Shown: positions 44,450 through 54,239, numbered from the stretch's first letter. The stretch is 64,000 nucleotides of DNA from Marinobacter fuscus (GCF_003007675.1 NZ_PXNP01000085.1:147960-211959); one strand, 5' to 3'. Made by a program: numbers and translations. The notes: generated from the sequence alone by a model not told the origin.

Positions 44450-45109
44450 ATGGACTCAGGCCTGCCCGGAGCTCTGCTCGCCACTGTCGACCTGCCCTTG
44501 CTGCTCGCCGCAGGCGCTCTGCTGCTGGCGTTGATGGCGCTGTGGCAGGCTGGCCGCAGCCGTCAAAGTCAGCAGAACGAACTGGCCGTGCTCAGGGAGC
44601 GGTCAGAAACCCTCTGGCGGGAGGTAGACGATCTGAGGGTTTCCCAGTTCAATCACTCGGACGCAACACCTTCCCAGGCCACGGGCTCTCTCGACCAGTC
44701 CCGCTACCAGACCGAAATGGAGGCCTACAACCACATCTGGCCTCAAATCTGGCATCTGCACGAACGCCTGGGCATGTTTCTGAGAACCGTGGAGGCGGGC
44801 GATGCCGCCGGGGAGCTGCGGCTCGAAGCCCGCAATGCCGCGCTGGAAGCCCGCAACCTGCTGAACCGGCACCGGCCGTTCTGCAACGAGCTGGTGGATG
44901 AGCTGCTTACCCGATTCATTGATGTCGAAATCAAGGCGCACCTGGCCGCCTGCCAGTATCTGGACTTACTGAAAGACGCCGCCACCGCACCATCGAACCA
45001 CGACCGGCGGGTACTGCATGAGAAATACCACGGCCTGCACGAGGGCGAAGCCCGGGAGCTGATGAACCAGCTGGTCACCTCTATCCGCCACCGGGCCATC
45101 AAGCCTTAA
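44450..45109 (+). CDS. Hypothetical membrane-anchored coiled-coil protein
   Basis: A 219-residue protein that was not recognised as a known family. Residues about 13-33 form one transmembrane helix (LPLLLAAGALLLALMALW). The rest is a soluble, largely helical domain with coiled-coil character (QQNELAVLRERSETLWREVDDLR). The predicted topology is inner-membrane anchor with cytosolic body. It ends by overlapping the convergent dodecin gene by 3-4 bases. Confidence 0.7.
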   Translation: MDSGLPGALLATVDLPLLLAAGALLLALMALWQAGRSRQSQQNELAVLRERSETLWREVDDLRVSQFNHSDATPSQATGSLDQSRYQTEMEAYNHIWPQIWHLHERLGMFLRTVEAGDAAGELRLEARNAALEARNLLNRHRPFCNELVDELLTRFIDVEIKAHLAACQYLDLLKDAATAPSNHDRRVLHEKYHGLHEGEARELMNQLVTSIRHRAIKP

Positions 45110-45321
45110 CTGTTTTCGATACGGAATCCGATCTTCAGCACCACCTGATAATGGCCGACCTGACCATTGGCAATGTGGCCCCGGGTTTCCACCACCTCAA
45201 ACCATTCCATGTTGCTGACACTCTTGCCGCATTCGGCAATGGCGTTATCGATGGCATCTTCCACACTCTTGCGGGAGGAGCCGACAATTTCCACTTTCTT
45301 GTAAACGTGATGGTCAGACAT
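45106..45321 (-). CDS. Dodecin, flavin-binding storage protein
   Basis: A 71-residue dodecin. These assemble into dodecameric shells that bind flavins (FMN, FAD or riboflavin) in pairs. The family pattern HVYKKVEIVGSSRKSVEDAIDNAIAECGKSVSNMEWFEVVETRGHI is present, including the flavin-stacking Trp in MEWFEV. The ATG at 45321 follows AGGAAGAGG. An in-frame extension upstream is rejected as too long for the family. Confidence 0.93.
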   Translation of the reverse strand: MSDHHVYKKVEIVGSSRKSVEDAIDNAIAECGKSVSNMEWFEVVETRGHIANGQVGHYQVVLKIGFRIENS

Positions 45322-45370
45322 ACACCTCTTCCTTTTTTCGGTTTGCCTGACCCTCAGCCTAGAAGCCCGA

Positions 45371-46681
45371 TCAGTCCCGGGCAAATTCCAGATAGCGGCT
45401 GGCCGCCTGCTTTTTCTCGTCCTGGCTGTTCAGCAGCTCCAGCCGCAGCCGATCAATCACGCTCAGGTAGTCATCCAGAGGCGACTTCTGTTCACCCAGC
45501 TTCTTCGACTCTTCAATGAACTCCTGCTGCTTCTCCCGGAGTTCGTTGAGCTTTGCCAGGGCATTACGAATGGCATCAATGCGTGCGCCCAGGGCGCCAC
45601 CCACCTCGTTATCGTCGCCGCTCTGCCCGAGGGAGCTTTCTAGCGGTGGCACCGTTTCTGTGTTCTGTTCCGCCAGCTCCAGCTCTTCGAGCGTTCGTAC
45701 CTCGCCGTCGGTGGTCAGATAAATCCCGGTGCCTTTGATCTGCCCCAATGGCACACCCTGGCTGTTGGTCATGGTAAAGCGGTCGTCGGCATTGTCGACA
45801 TACAGGGCTTTCACCCCCACCTCGCTCAGGGATTTCAATTCCTGCTTGCCATCGGCCGACTGTACCCAGACCGACAGGGAATCGAACACGGCGTCGTTCT
45901 CATCAATCCACAGGTTACCATCGTCATCGTAGGCCGCCAGTTCACTGAAACCGGAACCACTGGCGGGCCCAAAAAGTTCTGAGCCATCATCCACCGTGCC
46001 GTTACCATTACGATCGAACACCAGATAACCGCTGCCGGAACCCAGACTGGCAAATTCCGCGGTGTCGCCGTTGCCGGTCATGTCGAATTCAAACAGGGTA
46101 TCGGTCAGGCGCGCAGTGGAGGTTCCAAAATTGATCACCAACGGATCGGTCATCGGCCGCTCACGAATCTGGATAGACTCGGAATACTCGTAACTGTGGG
46201 ACTGGGATTGGCGCAACGACAGGGTAAAATCAATGGTTTCGCCGTTATCCAGGGTAATGCTGCCGGTGGAGGCAAAACTGCGGGACTGGCTTTGCGAATA
46301 AAACATGTAACGGCCCGCCGACACCGACAGGCTGCCGGAGCTCTCTCCAGCCGCACCGCCACCCAGTGCGGCCCGGCTTACCGTGAGCGCCTGCTGCCCC
46401 ATCAAAAAAACTTCAGAAGATTTCTCAAGCATTTCAGCGCTGGTGAAGGTGCCGTTTCGGTCGCCACCACTGACCTGACTGGAGCTGGTGAAACCCAGCT
46501 GCTCCTGACTGGTGTAGCGATAGGTTGCCTGGCGAACCACCGAGAGTTCGCGCCCATCCAGTTGCTGACCTTCGCCCGGCAAAGAAGCACCACTTTGGCG
46601 GATTCTCAGCTGGGAGCTGTCAAACGCCGACTCATGACGGCTGCTGTTCTGAACGAAAGAAATATTGCTGGACAAAATCAT
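45371..46681 (-). CDS. Hypothetical protein with EF-hand-like Ca2+ loops
   Basis: A 436-residue protein with no signal peptide seen. The middle carries Asp/Asn-rich loops that resemble EF-hands or dockerin repeats (DRNGNGTVDDGSELFG, DDDGNLWIDENDAVFDSLSVW), and the C terminus is a charged helix of about 60 residues (KLNELREKQQEFIEESKKLGEQ). N-terminal parts are Ser/Gln-rich. Its family is not clear. Similar proteins with VCBS-like loops are often surface or secreted, but the secretion route is not visible. Confidence 0.65.
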   Translation of the reverse strand: MILSSNISFVQNSSRHESAFDSSQLRIRQSGASLPGEGQQLDGRELSVVRQATYRYTSQEQLGFTSSSQVSGGDRNGTFTSAEMLEKSSEVFLMGQQALTVSRAALGGGAAGESSGSLSVSAGRYMFYSQSQSRSFASTGSITLDNGETIDFTLSLRQSQSHSYEYSESIQIRERPMTDPLVINFGTSTARLTDTLFEFDMTGNGDTAEFASLGSGSGYLVFDRNGNGTVDDGSELFGPASGSGFSELAAYDDDGNLWIDENDAVFDSLSVWVQSADGKQELKSLSEVGVKALYVDNADDRFTMTNSQGVPLGQIKGTGIYLTTDGEVRTLEELELAEQNTETVPPLESSLGQSGDDNEVGGALGARIDAIRNALAKLNELREKQQEFIEESKKLGEQKSPLDDYLSVIDRLRLELLNSQDEKKQAASRYLEFARD

Positions 46682-46761
46682 CGGGCACCCCTCCGTGACA
46701 TTGCCTCACGTAACGGCACACCCCCGGCAAACTTGAGCGGGATTTAACCAGCTTTGACAAT

Positions 46762-47073
46762 TCAGACCAGATAACGCACCGATGCCGCCGCCATCAACCC
46801 GATGGCAATGGCGGGCAGGGGTTTACGGATGGCCAGCATAGCCGCAGCCGTGGCCACCAGAGCCGCCAATGCCCCGGCATCGCCACTGACCGCCATGGGC
46901 ACAATAATAGCAATCAGCACCGAACTGGCCATGGTGTTAATAAAGCTTTCGGTGCGCGCATTGATGCGAATAAACGACATCACGAACACGCCACCGAAAC
47001 GGGTAATGAGGGTAACCACCGCCATAATGGCAATCAGCGCCAGCACCCCCAGTGTGGAAGTTTCAATGGTCAT
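46762..47073 (-). CDS. azlD: Branched-chain amino-acid permease AzlD
   Basis: A 103-residue small membrane protein with about four hydrophobic segments (VLALIAIMAVVTLITRFGGVFVM, SSVLIAIIVPMAVSGDAGALAALVATAAAMLAI). AzlD pairs with AzlC to export branched-chain amino acids. The ATG at 47073 is used, giving an 11-base overlap with azlC. Confidence 0.9.
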   Translation of the reverse strand: MTIETSTLGVLALIAIMAVVTLITRFGGVFVMSFIRINARTESFINTMASSVLIAIIVPMAVSGDAGALAALVATAAAMLAIRKPLPAIAIGLMAAASVRYLV

Positions 47074-47806
47074 CAGTACCCTCCCCGGCGGTTCGGGCCC
47101 TGACTTCCGGCTCCAGCCAGAACAGCCCCACCAGGCCACCGGCAATGGCACCGGCCACCACGTGCATATTCGGAGGCAGCCACCTCCAGGCCGCCAGCGA
47201 GGCAGCCCCTGCCACCAGCCAGGCCATCAATACCCGGGGTGTTTTCTTACCGCCCAGGGCCATGGCCAACAGGAAGCATCCCAACACCATATCCAGCCCC
47301 AGGGTTTTCGGGTTTTGTAGCAGCCCCCCGAAATAGACACCCAGCGCCGTTCCGGCAATCCACGCCAGCCACAACACCAGGCCGCCCCCCACAATCACCT
47401 CCAGATTGTGTCGCCCGGCCTGGTATTCCTGAGCCGACACCGCCCAGTTGGCATCAGTCAATACCAGCAGCATGGCGTAACGCTGGCCCGGCGGCACAGT
47501 TTTCAGCATCGGGTACAGCGAGGCCCCCATCAGCAGGTGCCGGGAATTAATGGCAAACACCACCGCAATCAGCGGCAGCACGGAGACTTCCGCACCCCAG
47601 ATATCCACCGCCGCAAACTGAGAGGCACCGGCAAATACCGTGGTGCTCATCAAAATGGCTTGCAGGGGTGACAGGCCTTCCTGGATGGCGGCCAGACCAA
47701 AGGCCGCCCCAAATGCCAATACAAACAGTGATATCGGCATCAGGCGGAAGAATTCGGTGCGCGCCTTGCGGGCGTCAAACGAGTAGGTGTAAGAGGTCTC
47801 AGACAT
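47063..47806 (-). CDS. azlC: Branched-chain amino-acid exporter AzlC
   Basis: A 247-residue membrane protein with about seven hydrophobic segments. The family segment STTVFAGASQFAAVDIWGAEVSVLPLIAVVFAINSRHLLMGASLYPML is typical of AzlC. The gene is divergent from leucine dehydrogenase, and the shared upstream region contains an ACGT-palindrome that may regulate both. Together they suggest a branched-chain amino-acid balance module. Confidence 0.92.
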   Translation of the reverse strand: MSETSYTYSFDARKARTEFFRLMPISLFVLAFGAAFGLAAIQEGLSPLQAILMSTTVFAGASQFAAVDIWGAEVSVLPLIAVVFAINSRHLLMGASLYPMLKTVPPGQRYAMLLVLTDANWAVSAQEYQAGRHNLEVIVGGGLVLWLAWIAGTALGVYFGGLLQNPKTLGLDMVLGCFLLAMALGGKKTPRVLMAWLVAGAASLAAWRWLPPNMHVVAGAIAGGLVGLFWLEPEVRARTAGEGTDDH

Positions 47807-47933
47807 CGACAGAAACTAATCGGGATAGAGACAAACACGAATAGGTAATAACCACCACATCGCCGAGAATACGAGTTCACCTGCCAGAGTCCGGACGGTT
47901 TCGCCCGGGTTTCGGAAATTCCCGAACTTGAGG

Positions 47934-47950
47934 TTGACGTTCACGTAAAC
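47934..47950. promoter_or_regulatory. ACGT-half-site palindrome, LiuR-like operator candidate
   Basis: TTGACGTTCACGTAAAC contains the inverted repeat TTnACGT-TC-ACGTnAA (6 of 7 base pairs). It lies in the divergent azlC/leucine dehydrogenase region, 145 bases before the dehydrogenase ATG. MerR-family LiuR of branched-chain amino-acid degradation recognises sites of this style in gammaproteobacteria. The match is from memory, not a search. Confidence 0.45.
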
Positions 47951-48094
47951 TTCATTTAGCTTGAATTTTGTCCAGCCCCAAAAGGGCAACCCGACCACTC
48001 CTTCGGGCGGATACCGAAATCCCGGCCACAAGCCGGAGGACAAAAACAATACCACCTGCCGCCGCCATCCGGCCGCAATGGAGAGGATTTGACC

Positions 48095-49192
48095 ATGCTG
48101 TTCAATCACCCGGAATTTGATAATCACGAGCACCTGTCGTTTTTCTGCGATGCCGAGACCGGCCTGAAGGCCATTGTTGCCATCCATAATACGTCCCGGG
48201 GCCCGGCACTGGGCGGCTGTCGAATGTTCCCCTACGCCAACGATGAAGAAGCCCTGCGGGATGTGTTGCGCCTGTCCCGGGGCATGACCTACAAATCCGC
48301 CCTCGCCAATCTGGATCTGGGCGGTGGCAAGTCGGTGATTATCGGCGACCCGCGCCAACACAAGACCGAAGCGCTGCTGGAAGCCATGGGCCGCCATCTG
48401 GAAAGCCTCGGTGGCCGCTACATTGGCGCCGAAGACTCGGGCACCAGCGTACCCGACCTGAAAATCATGGGCCGCCACACCCAACACGTGGCGGGCATTA
48501 CCGATCACATCGCCTTTAACGGTAAACCCAGCAACGGCGACCCCTCGCCCACCACCGCTTATGGCACCTTCGTTGGCCTGCAGGCCGCCGTCCGTCACAA
48601 GCTTGGTCGCGGCGATCTGACCGGGCTGAAAGTCGCCGTGCAAGGCCTGGGTAATGTCGGCTTTCGCCTGGCGCAGCACCTGAAAGAGGCGGGGGCCGAA
48701 CTCTGGGTTACCGACATTCATCAGGACAACCTGCAGCGCGCGGTGGACGAACTGGGCGCCACCGCGGTGGCGCCGGAGGAAATTCTCACCCTGCCGGTGG
48801 ATGTGCTGGCCCCCTGCGCCATGGGCGCCATTCTCAACGACCGCAGCATTCCTACCATCAAGGCGGCGGTTATTGCCGGAGCCGCCAATAACCTGTTGGA
48901 TCGCCCGGAACACGACGCCGCCCTGAAAGAGCGCGGCATCCTCTACGCACCGGACTTTGCCATCAACGCCGGTGGCATTATCGACGTGTTCTATGAGCGC
49001 TCCGGTGCCACCCCACAAACCGTGCGCCAGCACGTGGAAACCATCGGCGACACGCTCACCGAAATCTTCCGCCGCTCCGATGAATCCGGCACGCCAACCG
49101 GCGCCATCGCCAACCAACTGGCGGAAGAACGCTTCAAAAAGCACGCGGCGGCCAGTGCTCCCGCTCCAGAGCGGGCGACTGGCACCCACTGA
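48095..49192 (+). CDS. ldh: Leucine dehydrogenase (Glu/Leu/Phe/Val dehydrogenase family)
   Basis: A 365-residue NAD+-dependent dehydrogenase that deaminates leucine and related branched-chain amino acids. Lys67 and Lys79 ([19 protein letters not shown]) match the substrate-binding and catalytic lysines of Bacillus leucine dehydrogenase. The Rossmann motif is [10 protein letters not shown] near residue 187. The ATG at 48095 is 8 bases after GAGAGG, while an in-frame TTG at 48089 is too close. Context: azlCD upstream in opposite direction, an NSS transporter downstream. Confidence 0.93.
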   Translation: MLFNHPEFDNHEHLSFFCDAETGLKAIVAIHNTSRGPALGGCRMFPYANDEEALRDVLRLSRGMTYKSALANLDLGGGKSVIIGDPRQHKTEALLEAMGRHLESLGGRYIGAEDSGTSVPDLKIMGRHTQHVAGITDHIAFNGKPSNGDPSPTTAYGTFVGLQAAVRHKLGRGDLTGLKVAVQGLGNVGFRLAQHLKEAGAELWVTDIHQDNLQRAVDELGATAVAPEEILTLPVDVLAPCAMGAILNDRSIPTIKAAVIAGAANNLLDRPEHDAALKERGILYAPDFAINAGGIIDVFYERSGATPQTVRQHVETIGDTLTEIFRRSDESGTPTGAIANQLAEERFKKHAAASAPAPERATGTH

Positions 49193-49210
49193 TTCGGGTA
49201 CGCCGACACT

Positions 49211-49247
49211 GTTAAGGGAGCGCAGCGACTGCGCTCCCGCGCTTAAC
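49211..49247 (+). promoter_or_regulatory. Intercistronic hairpin between leucine dehydrogenase and the NSS gene
   Basis: GGGAGCGCAG and CTGCGCTCCC form a perfect 10-bp stem with loop CGA (49216-49238). Outer arms GTTAA/TTAAC extend it across a 4-base bulge. No T-run follows, so it is likely a partial terminator or mRNA processing element. Confidence 0.65.
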
Positions 49248-49282
49248 CCCTGAAACAAAAACAACACTCTCGGGAGACAACC

Positions 49283-50695
49283 ATGTCTGTTTCATCAAAC
49301 AGCTCTGCCACCTATTCCGGCACCCTGGAAGGCGCCAATGCCCAGCGGGGGCTCTGGTCTTCACGGCTGGCATTCATCCTGGCCGCCACCGGCTCCGCCG
49401 TGGGCCTGGGCAACATCTGGAAATTCCCCTACGTCACCGGTGAAAACGGCGGCGGTGCCTTTGTGCTGGTGTACCTGCTGTGCATTGCCATCATCGGCAT
49501 CCCGATCATGATGGCAGAAGTAATGATCGGCCGCCGGGGCGGCCACAGCCCGGTGAACAGTATCCGCCTGATTGCCCGGCAGGATGGCCTGAACCCGGCC
49601 TGGAAACTGGTGGGCGCTGTTGGTGTATTGGCAGGCTTTCTGATTTTGTCGTTCTATTCGGTGATTGGCGGCTGGGCCATTTCCTACGTGGGCACCACCG
49701 CCAGTGGCCAGTTGACCGGGCAAACCGCCGATGCGGTGGGTGAGATTTTCTCCGGCCTGCTCAGCAATCCCGGCACCCTGCTGCTGTGGCACACCCTGTT
49801 TATGGCCATGGTAATGCTGGTGGTGGCGCGGGGCGTGCGCTCCGGCCTTGAGCGCGCCGTCAGTATTCTGATGCCCGCTCTGTTCGTGCTGTTGCTGGTG
49901 GTGGTCGGCTACTCTATGACCACCGGCCACTTCGGCCAGGCGGCCGCCTTTCTGTTCCAGCCAGACTTTTCCAAACTCACCACCTCCGGTGTGCTGGTTG
50001 CGCTCGGCCACGCCTTCTTTACCCTGAGCCTGGGCATGGCGGTGATGATGGCCTACGGCTCCTATCTGCCGAAGAAAATCTCCATTGCCAAGACCTCCAT
50101 CACCGTCTCGGTGATCGATACTGGCGTGGCGCTGTTGGCTGGCCTTGCCATCTTCCCGATTGTCTTTGCCAACGGGCTGGAGCCAGGCGCAGGCCCCGGG
50201 CTGATCTTCCAGACCCTGCCACTGGCCTTCGGCCAGATGCCCATGGGCTCGCTGTTCGGTACCCTGTTTTTCGTGCTGCTGATCTTCGCCGCCTGGACGT
50301 CCGGCATTTCCCTGCTGGAACCCATTGTGGAATGGCTGGAAGAACAAAAAGGCCTGAATCGCTCCATCAGTACCCTGGGTGCCGGCATTGTCTGCTGGGC
50401 GCTGGGCATCGCCTCAATCCTGTCGCTCAACCTGTGGGCCGACGTGGCACCGCTGAGCTTCATTCCGAAGCTGGAAGGCAAAACCATCTTTGATTTGCTG
50501 GACTTCTTCACCGCCAACATCCTGCTGCCACTGGGTGGCCTGCTGGTGGCGGTGATGGCAGGCTGGATTATGTCCAGACCGGCCATGGAAAAGGAACTGG
50601 CGCTGTCGCCGGGCTTGTTCAACCTGTGGTTTGTCACCGTGCGGTTTATTACCCCGGTGGCGGTCGGCATTGTGTTTATCTACAACCTGATCTGA
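49283..50695 (+). CDS. Sodium-dependent transporter of the NSS/SNF family
   Basis: A 470-residue LeuT-fold symporter. The TM1 sodium/substrate-site segment LAATGSAVGLGNIWKFPYVTGENGGGAFVLVYL is intact. Other segments include GLSLGMAVMMAYGSYLPKK and FAAWTSGISLLEPIVEWLEE. NSS proteins import amino acids or neurotransmitter-like solutes with Na+, and placement after leucine dehydrogenase suggests branched-chain amino-acid uptake (inference). The Na+ gradient could be supported by the Mrp systems in this same window. Confidence 0.93.
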   Translation: MSVSSNSSATYSGTLEGANAQRGLWSSRLAFILAATGSAVGLGNIWKFPYVTGENGGGAFVLVYLLCIAIIGIPIMMAEVMIGRRGGHSPVNSIRLIARQDGLNPAWKLVGAVGVLAGFLILSFYSVIGGWAISYVGTTASGQLTGQTADAVGEIFSGLLSNPGTLLLWHTLFMAMVMLVVARGVRSGLERAVSILMPALFVLLLVVVGYSMTTGHFGQAAAFLFQPDFSKLTTSGVLVALGHAFFTLSLGMAVMMAYGSYLPKKISIAKTSITVSVIDTGVALLAGLAIFPIVFANGLEPGAGPGLIFQTLPLAFGQMPMGSLFGTLFFVLLIFAAWTSGISLLEPIVEWLEEQKGLNRSISTLGAGIVCWALGIASILSLNLWADVAPLSFIPKLEGKTIFDLLDFFTANILLPLGGLLVAVMAGWIMSRPAMEKELALSPGLFNLWFVTVRFITPVAVGIVFIYNLI

Positions 50696-50706
50696 TCCAC
50701 CTGTGC

Positions 50707-50735
50707 AATGCCCCGGCCAAGGCCGGGGCATTCAT
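50707..50735. terminator. Bidirectional rho-independent-type terminator
   Basis: AATGCCCCGGCC and GGCCGGGGCATT pair perfectly (12 bp, loop AA) between convergent NSS and TSUP genes. The T-tract is short (TTCATTC). Confidence 0.8.
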
Positions 50736-51518
50736 TCAACCGGTAATCCCCCGCCACAACCCCAGCGAACTCACCACCAGCAAAACCACCCCCAGAAACC
50801 GGAAAAACACCGTCGGCTCCGATTTAAGCATACGCTCGTGAAACCACAGCCCGATGACGTGGCCCACCGCCGCACAGGGCAGCAACCACAGATGGTGGAC
50901 AAGCTGCAGATCAATACCGGCCCAGACAAACGCGCCCATCTTGATGGTCACCAGAATAAACCAGAGCGCGAACAGGGTATCCCGCAGCCGCTCCCGGGGC
51001 AGGTGCTGAGCCACCACGGCAATCACCAGCGGCGCACCGATCAGCGACGTACCGCTGATGTACCCTCCCAGCATCAGGAACACCGTATCCACAAACGGAC
51101 TTTTACTGCGGAACGGCTTGTTGAGAATGTACGACATGGCATACACCGACACGATCACGAAAATGATCGAGCTCATCACCACCGCAGGAAAGGTAATCAA
51201 CCCGAACACCCCGATGATCTTGGGCACAATCATAATGCCCAGTATCTTGCCCAGATAACGCCAGTCCACCGTGCCCGACACGTCGCCACCGCCAGCCTGG
51301 GCCGCCTGCTTGCGATGATTCATCCAGATGGTCAGCGAAGAAAAAATCAACAAATGCACCGAAATAATCGGCAAGTACACCAACGGATCGTTGTGAATCA
51401 GCAACAGAAACGGCAACGCCAGCACCGCTCCCCCGAACGCCAGCCCGGAACGCACAAACCCGCTCCAAACAAACACCAGGGCAATCAGCACATACTGAAT
51501 CAGAGACAGATCAGACAT
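50736..51518 (-). CDS. TSUP-family (TauE/SafE) permease
   Basis: A 260-residue inner-membrane protein with about eight hydrophobic segments of the sulfite-exporter TauE/SafE family. Features include the paired repeats beginning YVLIALVFVWSGFVRSGLAFGGAVLALPFLLL and the second half GGYISGTSLIGAPLVIAVVAQHLPRERLRDTLFALWF. Substrates in the family include sulfonates, sulfite and other anions, and this one cannot be assigned. It is a single gene, convergent with the NSS transporter. Confidence 0.88.
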   Translation of the reverse strand: MSDLSLIQYVLIALVFVWSGFVRSGLAFGGAVLALPFLLLIHNDPLVYLPIISVHLLIFSSLTIWMNHRKQAAQAGGGDVSGTVDWRYLGKILGIMIVPKIIGVFGLITFPAVVMSSIIFVIVSVYAMSYILNKPFRSKSPFVDTVFLMLGGYISGTSLIGAPLVIAVVAQHLPRERLRDTLFALWFILVTIKMGAFVWAGIDLQLVHHLWLLPCAAVGHVIGLWFHERMLKSEPTVFFRFLGVVLLVVSSLGLWRGITG

Positions 51519-51562
51519 AACACCAACATCATCGAAAATCAGAAAACAGGCGGGAACCCTGC

Positions 51563-52120
51563 TCAGTCATCCCCGCCGGAACGAAAACAGCCCGCCAGCA
51601 CCGCACGCATCTTATCGGCACCCAGGCGCTCCATCAGCTCAATATTCCTGTCCGGAATCCCGTCCACATCGGGATAATTATCAATCGCCGCCTCCAGGCT
51701 CGACTCCCGCAGCAGATGCAGCATGGGAAATGGCGACCGATTGGTATAATTCTCCGCCGACTCCGGCCCGGTTCCGGCAAACTGATAATCCGGATGAAAG
51801 CTCGCCACCTGGAACACCCCTTCCAGATCCAGAAAGACCAGCAAACCATCCGCCACATCCAGAAACTCGTTATAGGCGCCGAAATCCTGCAGCACCCCGG
51901 GATGAATCAACAGCGTGGTCTCCACCTCCGGCGCCTCTTGCAAATGCAGCAACTCATCCTGCAGCGCCTGCAACAAGGCTTCCTCCGTCGCGGCCCCGGT
52001 CACCACAAACCGCACCCGATCCTTCACCAACTCACGCTTGGCAAAGGGACACAGGTTGTAGCCTACAACAACGTCCTCCACCCAGTGCCGGGTGGCGTTA
52101 ATAACTTCATGCTCGTTCAA
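51563..52120 (-). CDS. DUF1415 family protein
   Basis: A 185-residue cytosolic protein of the DUF1415 family. The conserved opening VVGYNLCPFAKRE (near residue 18) and the segment FHPDYQFAGTGPESAENYTNRSPFPMLHLLRESSL define it. Function is unknown. The start is probably TTG at 52120 with AAGGA 8 bases upstream. It stands between TSUP and ABC-F genes on the same strand. Confidence 0.9.
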   Translation of the reverse strand: MNEHEVINATRHWVEDVVVGYNLCPFAKRELVKDRVRFVVTGAATEEALLQALQDELLHLQEAPEVETTLLIHPGVLQDFGAYNEFLDVADGLLVFLDLEGVFQVASFHPDYQFAGTGPESAENYTNRSPFPMLHLLRESSLEAAIDNYPDVDGIPDRNIELMERLGADKMRAVLAGCFRSGGDD

Positions 52121-52181
52121 TGATTAATCCTTGCTCTCAAAAACCCACGCCAAGGCTTGATGCGCAGGAGCGGGTCAAGGG

Positions 52182-53768
52182 TTACAAATACCCCTGACTC
52201 CGCAAATAGTCATCATAGGAGCCACTGAAATCCGTCACCCCATCCGCCCCCAACTCAATAATCCGCGTCGCCAGCGAAGACACAAACTCCCGGTCATGGC
52301 TGACAAAAATCAGCGTCCCCGGGTAATTTTCCAGCGCCAGGTTCAACGCCTCAATCGACTCCATATCCAGGTGGTTGGTCGGCTCATCCAGCAGCATCAC
52401 ATTCGGCTTCTGCAGAATCAGCTTGCCGAACAGCATCCGCCCCTGCTCGCCACCAGACAACACCTTCACCGACTTGCCAATATCATCACTGGAAAACAAC
52501 ATGCGCCCCAGCGTGCCACGCACCAACTGATCACCGCCGGTCGTCCACTGGGCCATCCACTCGGTCAGCGTGTCATCGGCGGCAAAATCCGCCGTATGGT
52601 CCTGGGCGAAATACCCCACCTCGGCACTGTCCGTCCACTTCACCTGCCCGCTGTCCGGTGTGAACGCGCCTGCCAGACACTGCAGCAGCGTGGTTTTACC
52701 AATCCCGTTCGGCCCGATGATCGCCACCCGCTCCCCCGCTTCAATCTGCAAATCCAGGTTGCGGAACAAGGGGCCTTCGTCAAAGCCTTTGGTCAGCTTC
52801 TCCAGCGTCACCGCCTGACGGTGCAGCTTTTTACCCTGCTCGAAGCGGATAAACGGGCTGACCCGGCTCGACGGCTTCACCTCTTCCAGCTGAATCTTGT
52901 CGATCTGCCGGGCCCGGGACGTCGCCTGCTTGGCCTTGGAGGCGTTGGCCGAGAAGCGGCTGACAAACTGCTGCAGTTCGGCAATCTGCGCCTTCTTCTT
53001 GGCGTTGTCCGCCATCATACGCTCACGGGCCTGGGTGGCGGCGGTCATATACTCATCGTAGTTGCCCGGGAACAGACGCAGCTCGCCATAATCCAGGTCG
53101 GCCATGTGCGTGCAGACACTGTTCAGAAAGTGCCGGTCGTGAGAGATGATGATCATGGTGCTGTTGCGGGCCACCAGGATATTCTCCAACCAGCGGATGG
53201 TGTTGATGTCCAGGTGGTTGGTGGGCTCGTCCAGCAGCAACACGTCCGGATCTGAGAACAGCGCCTGGGCCAGCAACACACGCAGTTTCCAGCCCGGCGC
53301 CAGAGCACTCATGGGCCCCTCGTGCTGCTCCAGCGGGATATCCAGCCCCAGCAGCAATTCACCGGCACGGGATTCCGCGGTGTAGCCGTCCATCTCGGCA
53401 AACTGTACCTCCAGATCCGCCACCGCCATGCCGTCTTCTTCACTCATTTCCGGCAGTGAATAGATGCGGTCACGCTCTTTCTTCACCTGCCAGAGTTCCT
53501 CGTGGCCCATGATCACGGTGTCCATCACCGTGCAGTTCTCATAGGCAAACTGATCCTGGCGCAGCTTACCCAAGCGGGTATTGGGCTCCAGCATCACCTG
53601 GCCAGCCGAGGGCTCCAGATCGCCCCCGAGAATTTTCATCAGCGTGGATTTGCCACAACCATTGGCGCCGATCAGGCCGTAACGGTTGCCGTTGCCGAAC
53701 TTGGCAGAAACATTTTCAAACAGGGGCTTTACCCCGAATTGCATGGTCAGATTAGCTGTAGAGATCAA
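52182..53768 (-). CDS. ybiT: ABC-F family ATPase, YbiT-like
   Basis: A 528-residue soluble protein with two ABC ATPase domains and no membrane part. ABC-F proteins bind the ribosomal E site and rescue or regulate translation. First P-loop: GANGCGKST (near 37). Second P-loop: GPNGIGKTT (near 353). The signature motif [14 protein letters not shown] is near 434, and Walker B motifs [12 protein letters not shown] occur twice. The start is TTG at 53768, giving [12 protein letters not shown], which matches the family; the open frame extends about 46 codons further upstream without a suitable ribosome site. Confidence 0.94.
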   Translation of the reverse strand: MISTANLTMQFGVKPLFENVSAKFGNGNRYGLIGANGCGKSTLMKILGGDLEPSAGQVMLEPNTRLGKLRQDQFAYENCTVMDTVIMGHEELWQVKKERDRIYSLPEMSEEDGMAVADLEVQFAEMDGYTAESRAGELLLGLDIPLEQHEGPMSALAPGWKLRVLLAQALFSDPDVLLLDEPTNHLDINTIRWLENILVARNSTMIIISHDRHFLNSVCTHMADLDYGELRLFPGNYDEYMTAATQARERMMADNAKKKAQIAELQQFVSRFSANASKAKQATSRARQIDKIQLEEVKPSSRVSPFIRFEQGKKLHRQAVTLEKLTKGFDEGPLFRNLDLQIEAGERVAIIGPNGIGKTTLLQCLAGAFTPDSGQVKWTDSAEVGYFAQDHTADFAADDTLTEWMAQWTTGGDQLVRGTLGRMLFSSDDIGKSVKVLSGGEQGRMLFGKLILQKPNVMLLDEPTNHLDMESIEALNLALENYPGTLIFVSHDREFVSSLATRIIELGADGVTDFSGSYDDYLRSQGYL

Positions 53769-53949
53769 GGAAGAAACCTGCAAAAGTGAAGGCCGGTGGC
53801 CACCGGCAAAAGAAACGCGGCATTGTACAGGTTTGCCCGCCACACTGTCAGACCGGAAAAACACCGACAAAAAGCACTTGCCCTCCGGGCGCGGTGCGGG
53901 CAGCATTCCCGTTCAGGAAGTTCCACTCATGCAACACAGGATTGAAACC

Positions 53950-54228
53950 ATGGCACAAGCAACCGCACGCCACATTCTGGTCGACAGCGAAGCAAAATGT
54001 GAAGAACTGAAAAAAGCCATCGAAGGTGGCCAGGACTTCGCCGAAGTCGCCAAACAGCACTCCAGCTGCCCGTCTGGCCGCAACGGCGGCGACCTGGGCT
54101 CCTTCGGCCCGGGCCAGATGGTACCCGAGTTCGACAAAGCCGTATTCAGCGGTGAACTGAACACCGTGATCGGCCCGATCCAGACCCAGTTCGGTTATCA
54201 CCTGCTGGAAGTGACCAGCCGCAGCTGA
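53950..54228 (+). CDS. ppiC: Parvulin-type peptidyl-prolyl isomerase C
   Basis: A 92-residue single-domain parvulin, close to the E. coli PpiC length of 93. It catalyses cis-trans isomerisation of prolyl bonds, mostly in the cytoplasm. The motif ARHILVDSEAKCEELKKAIEGGQDFAEVAKQHSSCPSGRNGGDLGSFGPGQMVPEFDKAVF is complete. The ATG at 53950 follows AGGA at 8 bases. It is divergent from the ABC-F gene. Confidence 0.95.
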   Translation: MAQATARHILVDSEAKCEELKKAIEGGQDFAEVAKQHSSCPSGRNGGDLGSFGPGQMVPEFDKAVFSGELNTVIGPIQTQFGYHLLEVTSRS

Positions 54229-54239
54229 TCACCTGTACA

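Noticed and set aside
47816..49267. 483-codon open frame on the minus strand
   Set aside because: It lies opposite leucine dehydrogenase, whose catalytic lysines are intact. The antisense product has no family features.
50703..51677. 324-codon plus-strand frame rich in His, Gln and Arg
   Set aside because: It is antisense to the TSUP permease; the composition is that of a reverse-complemented membrane protein gene.
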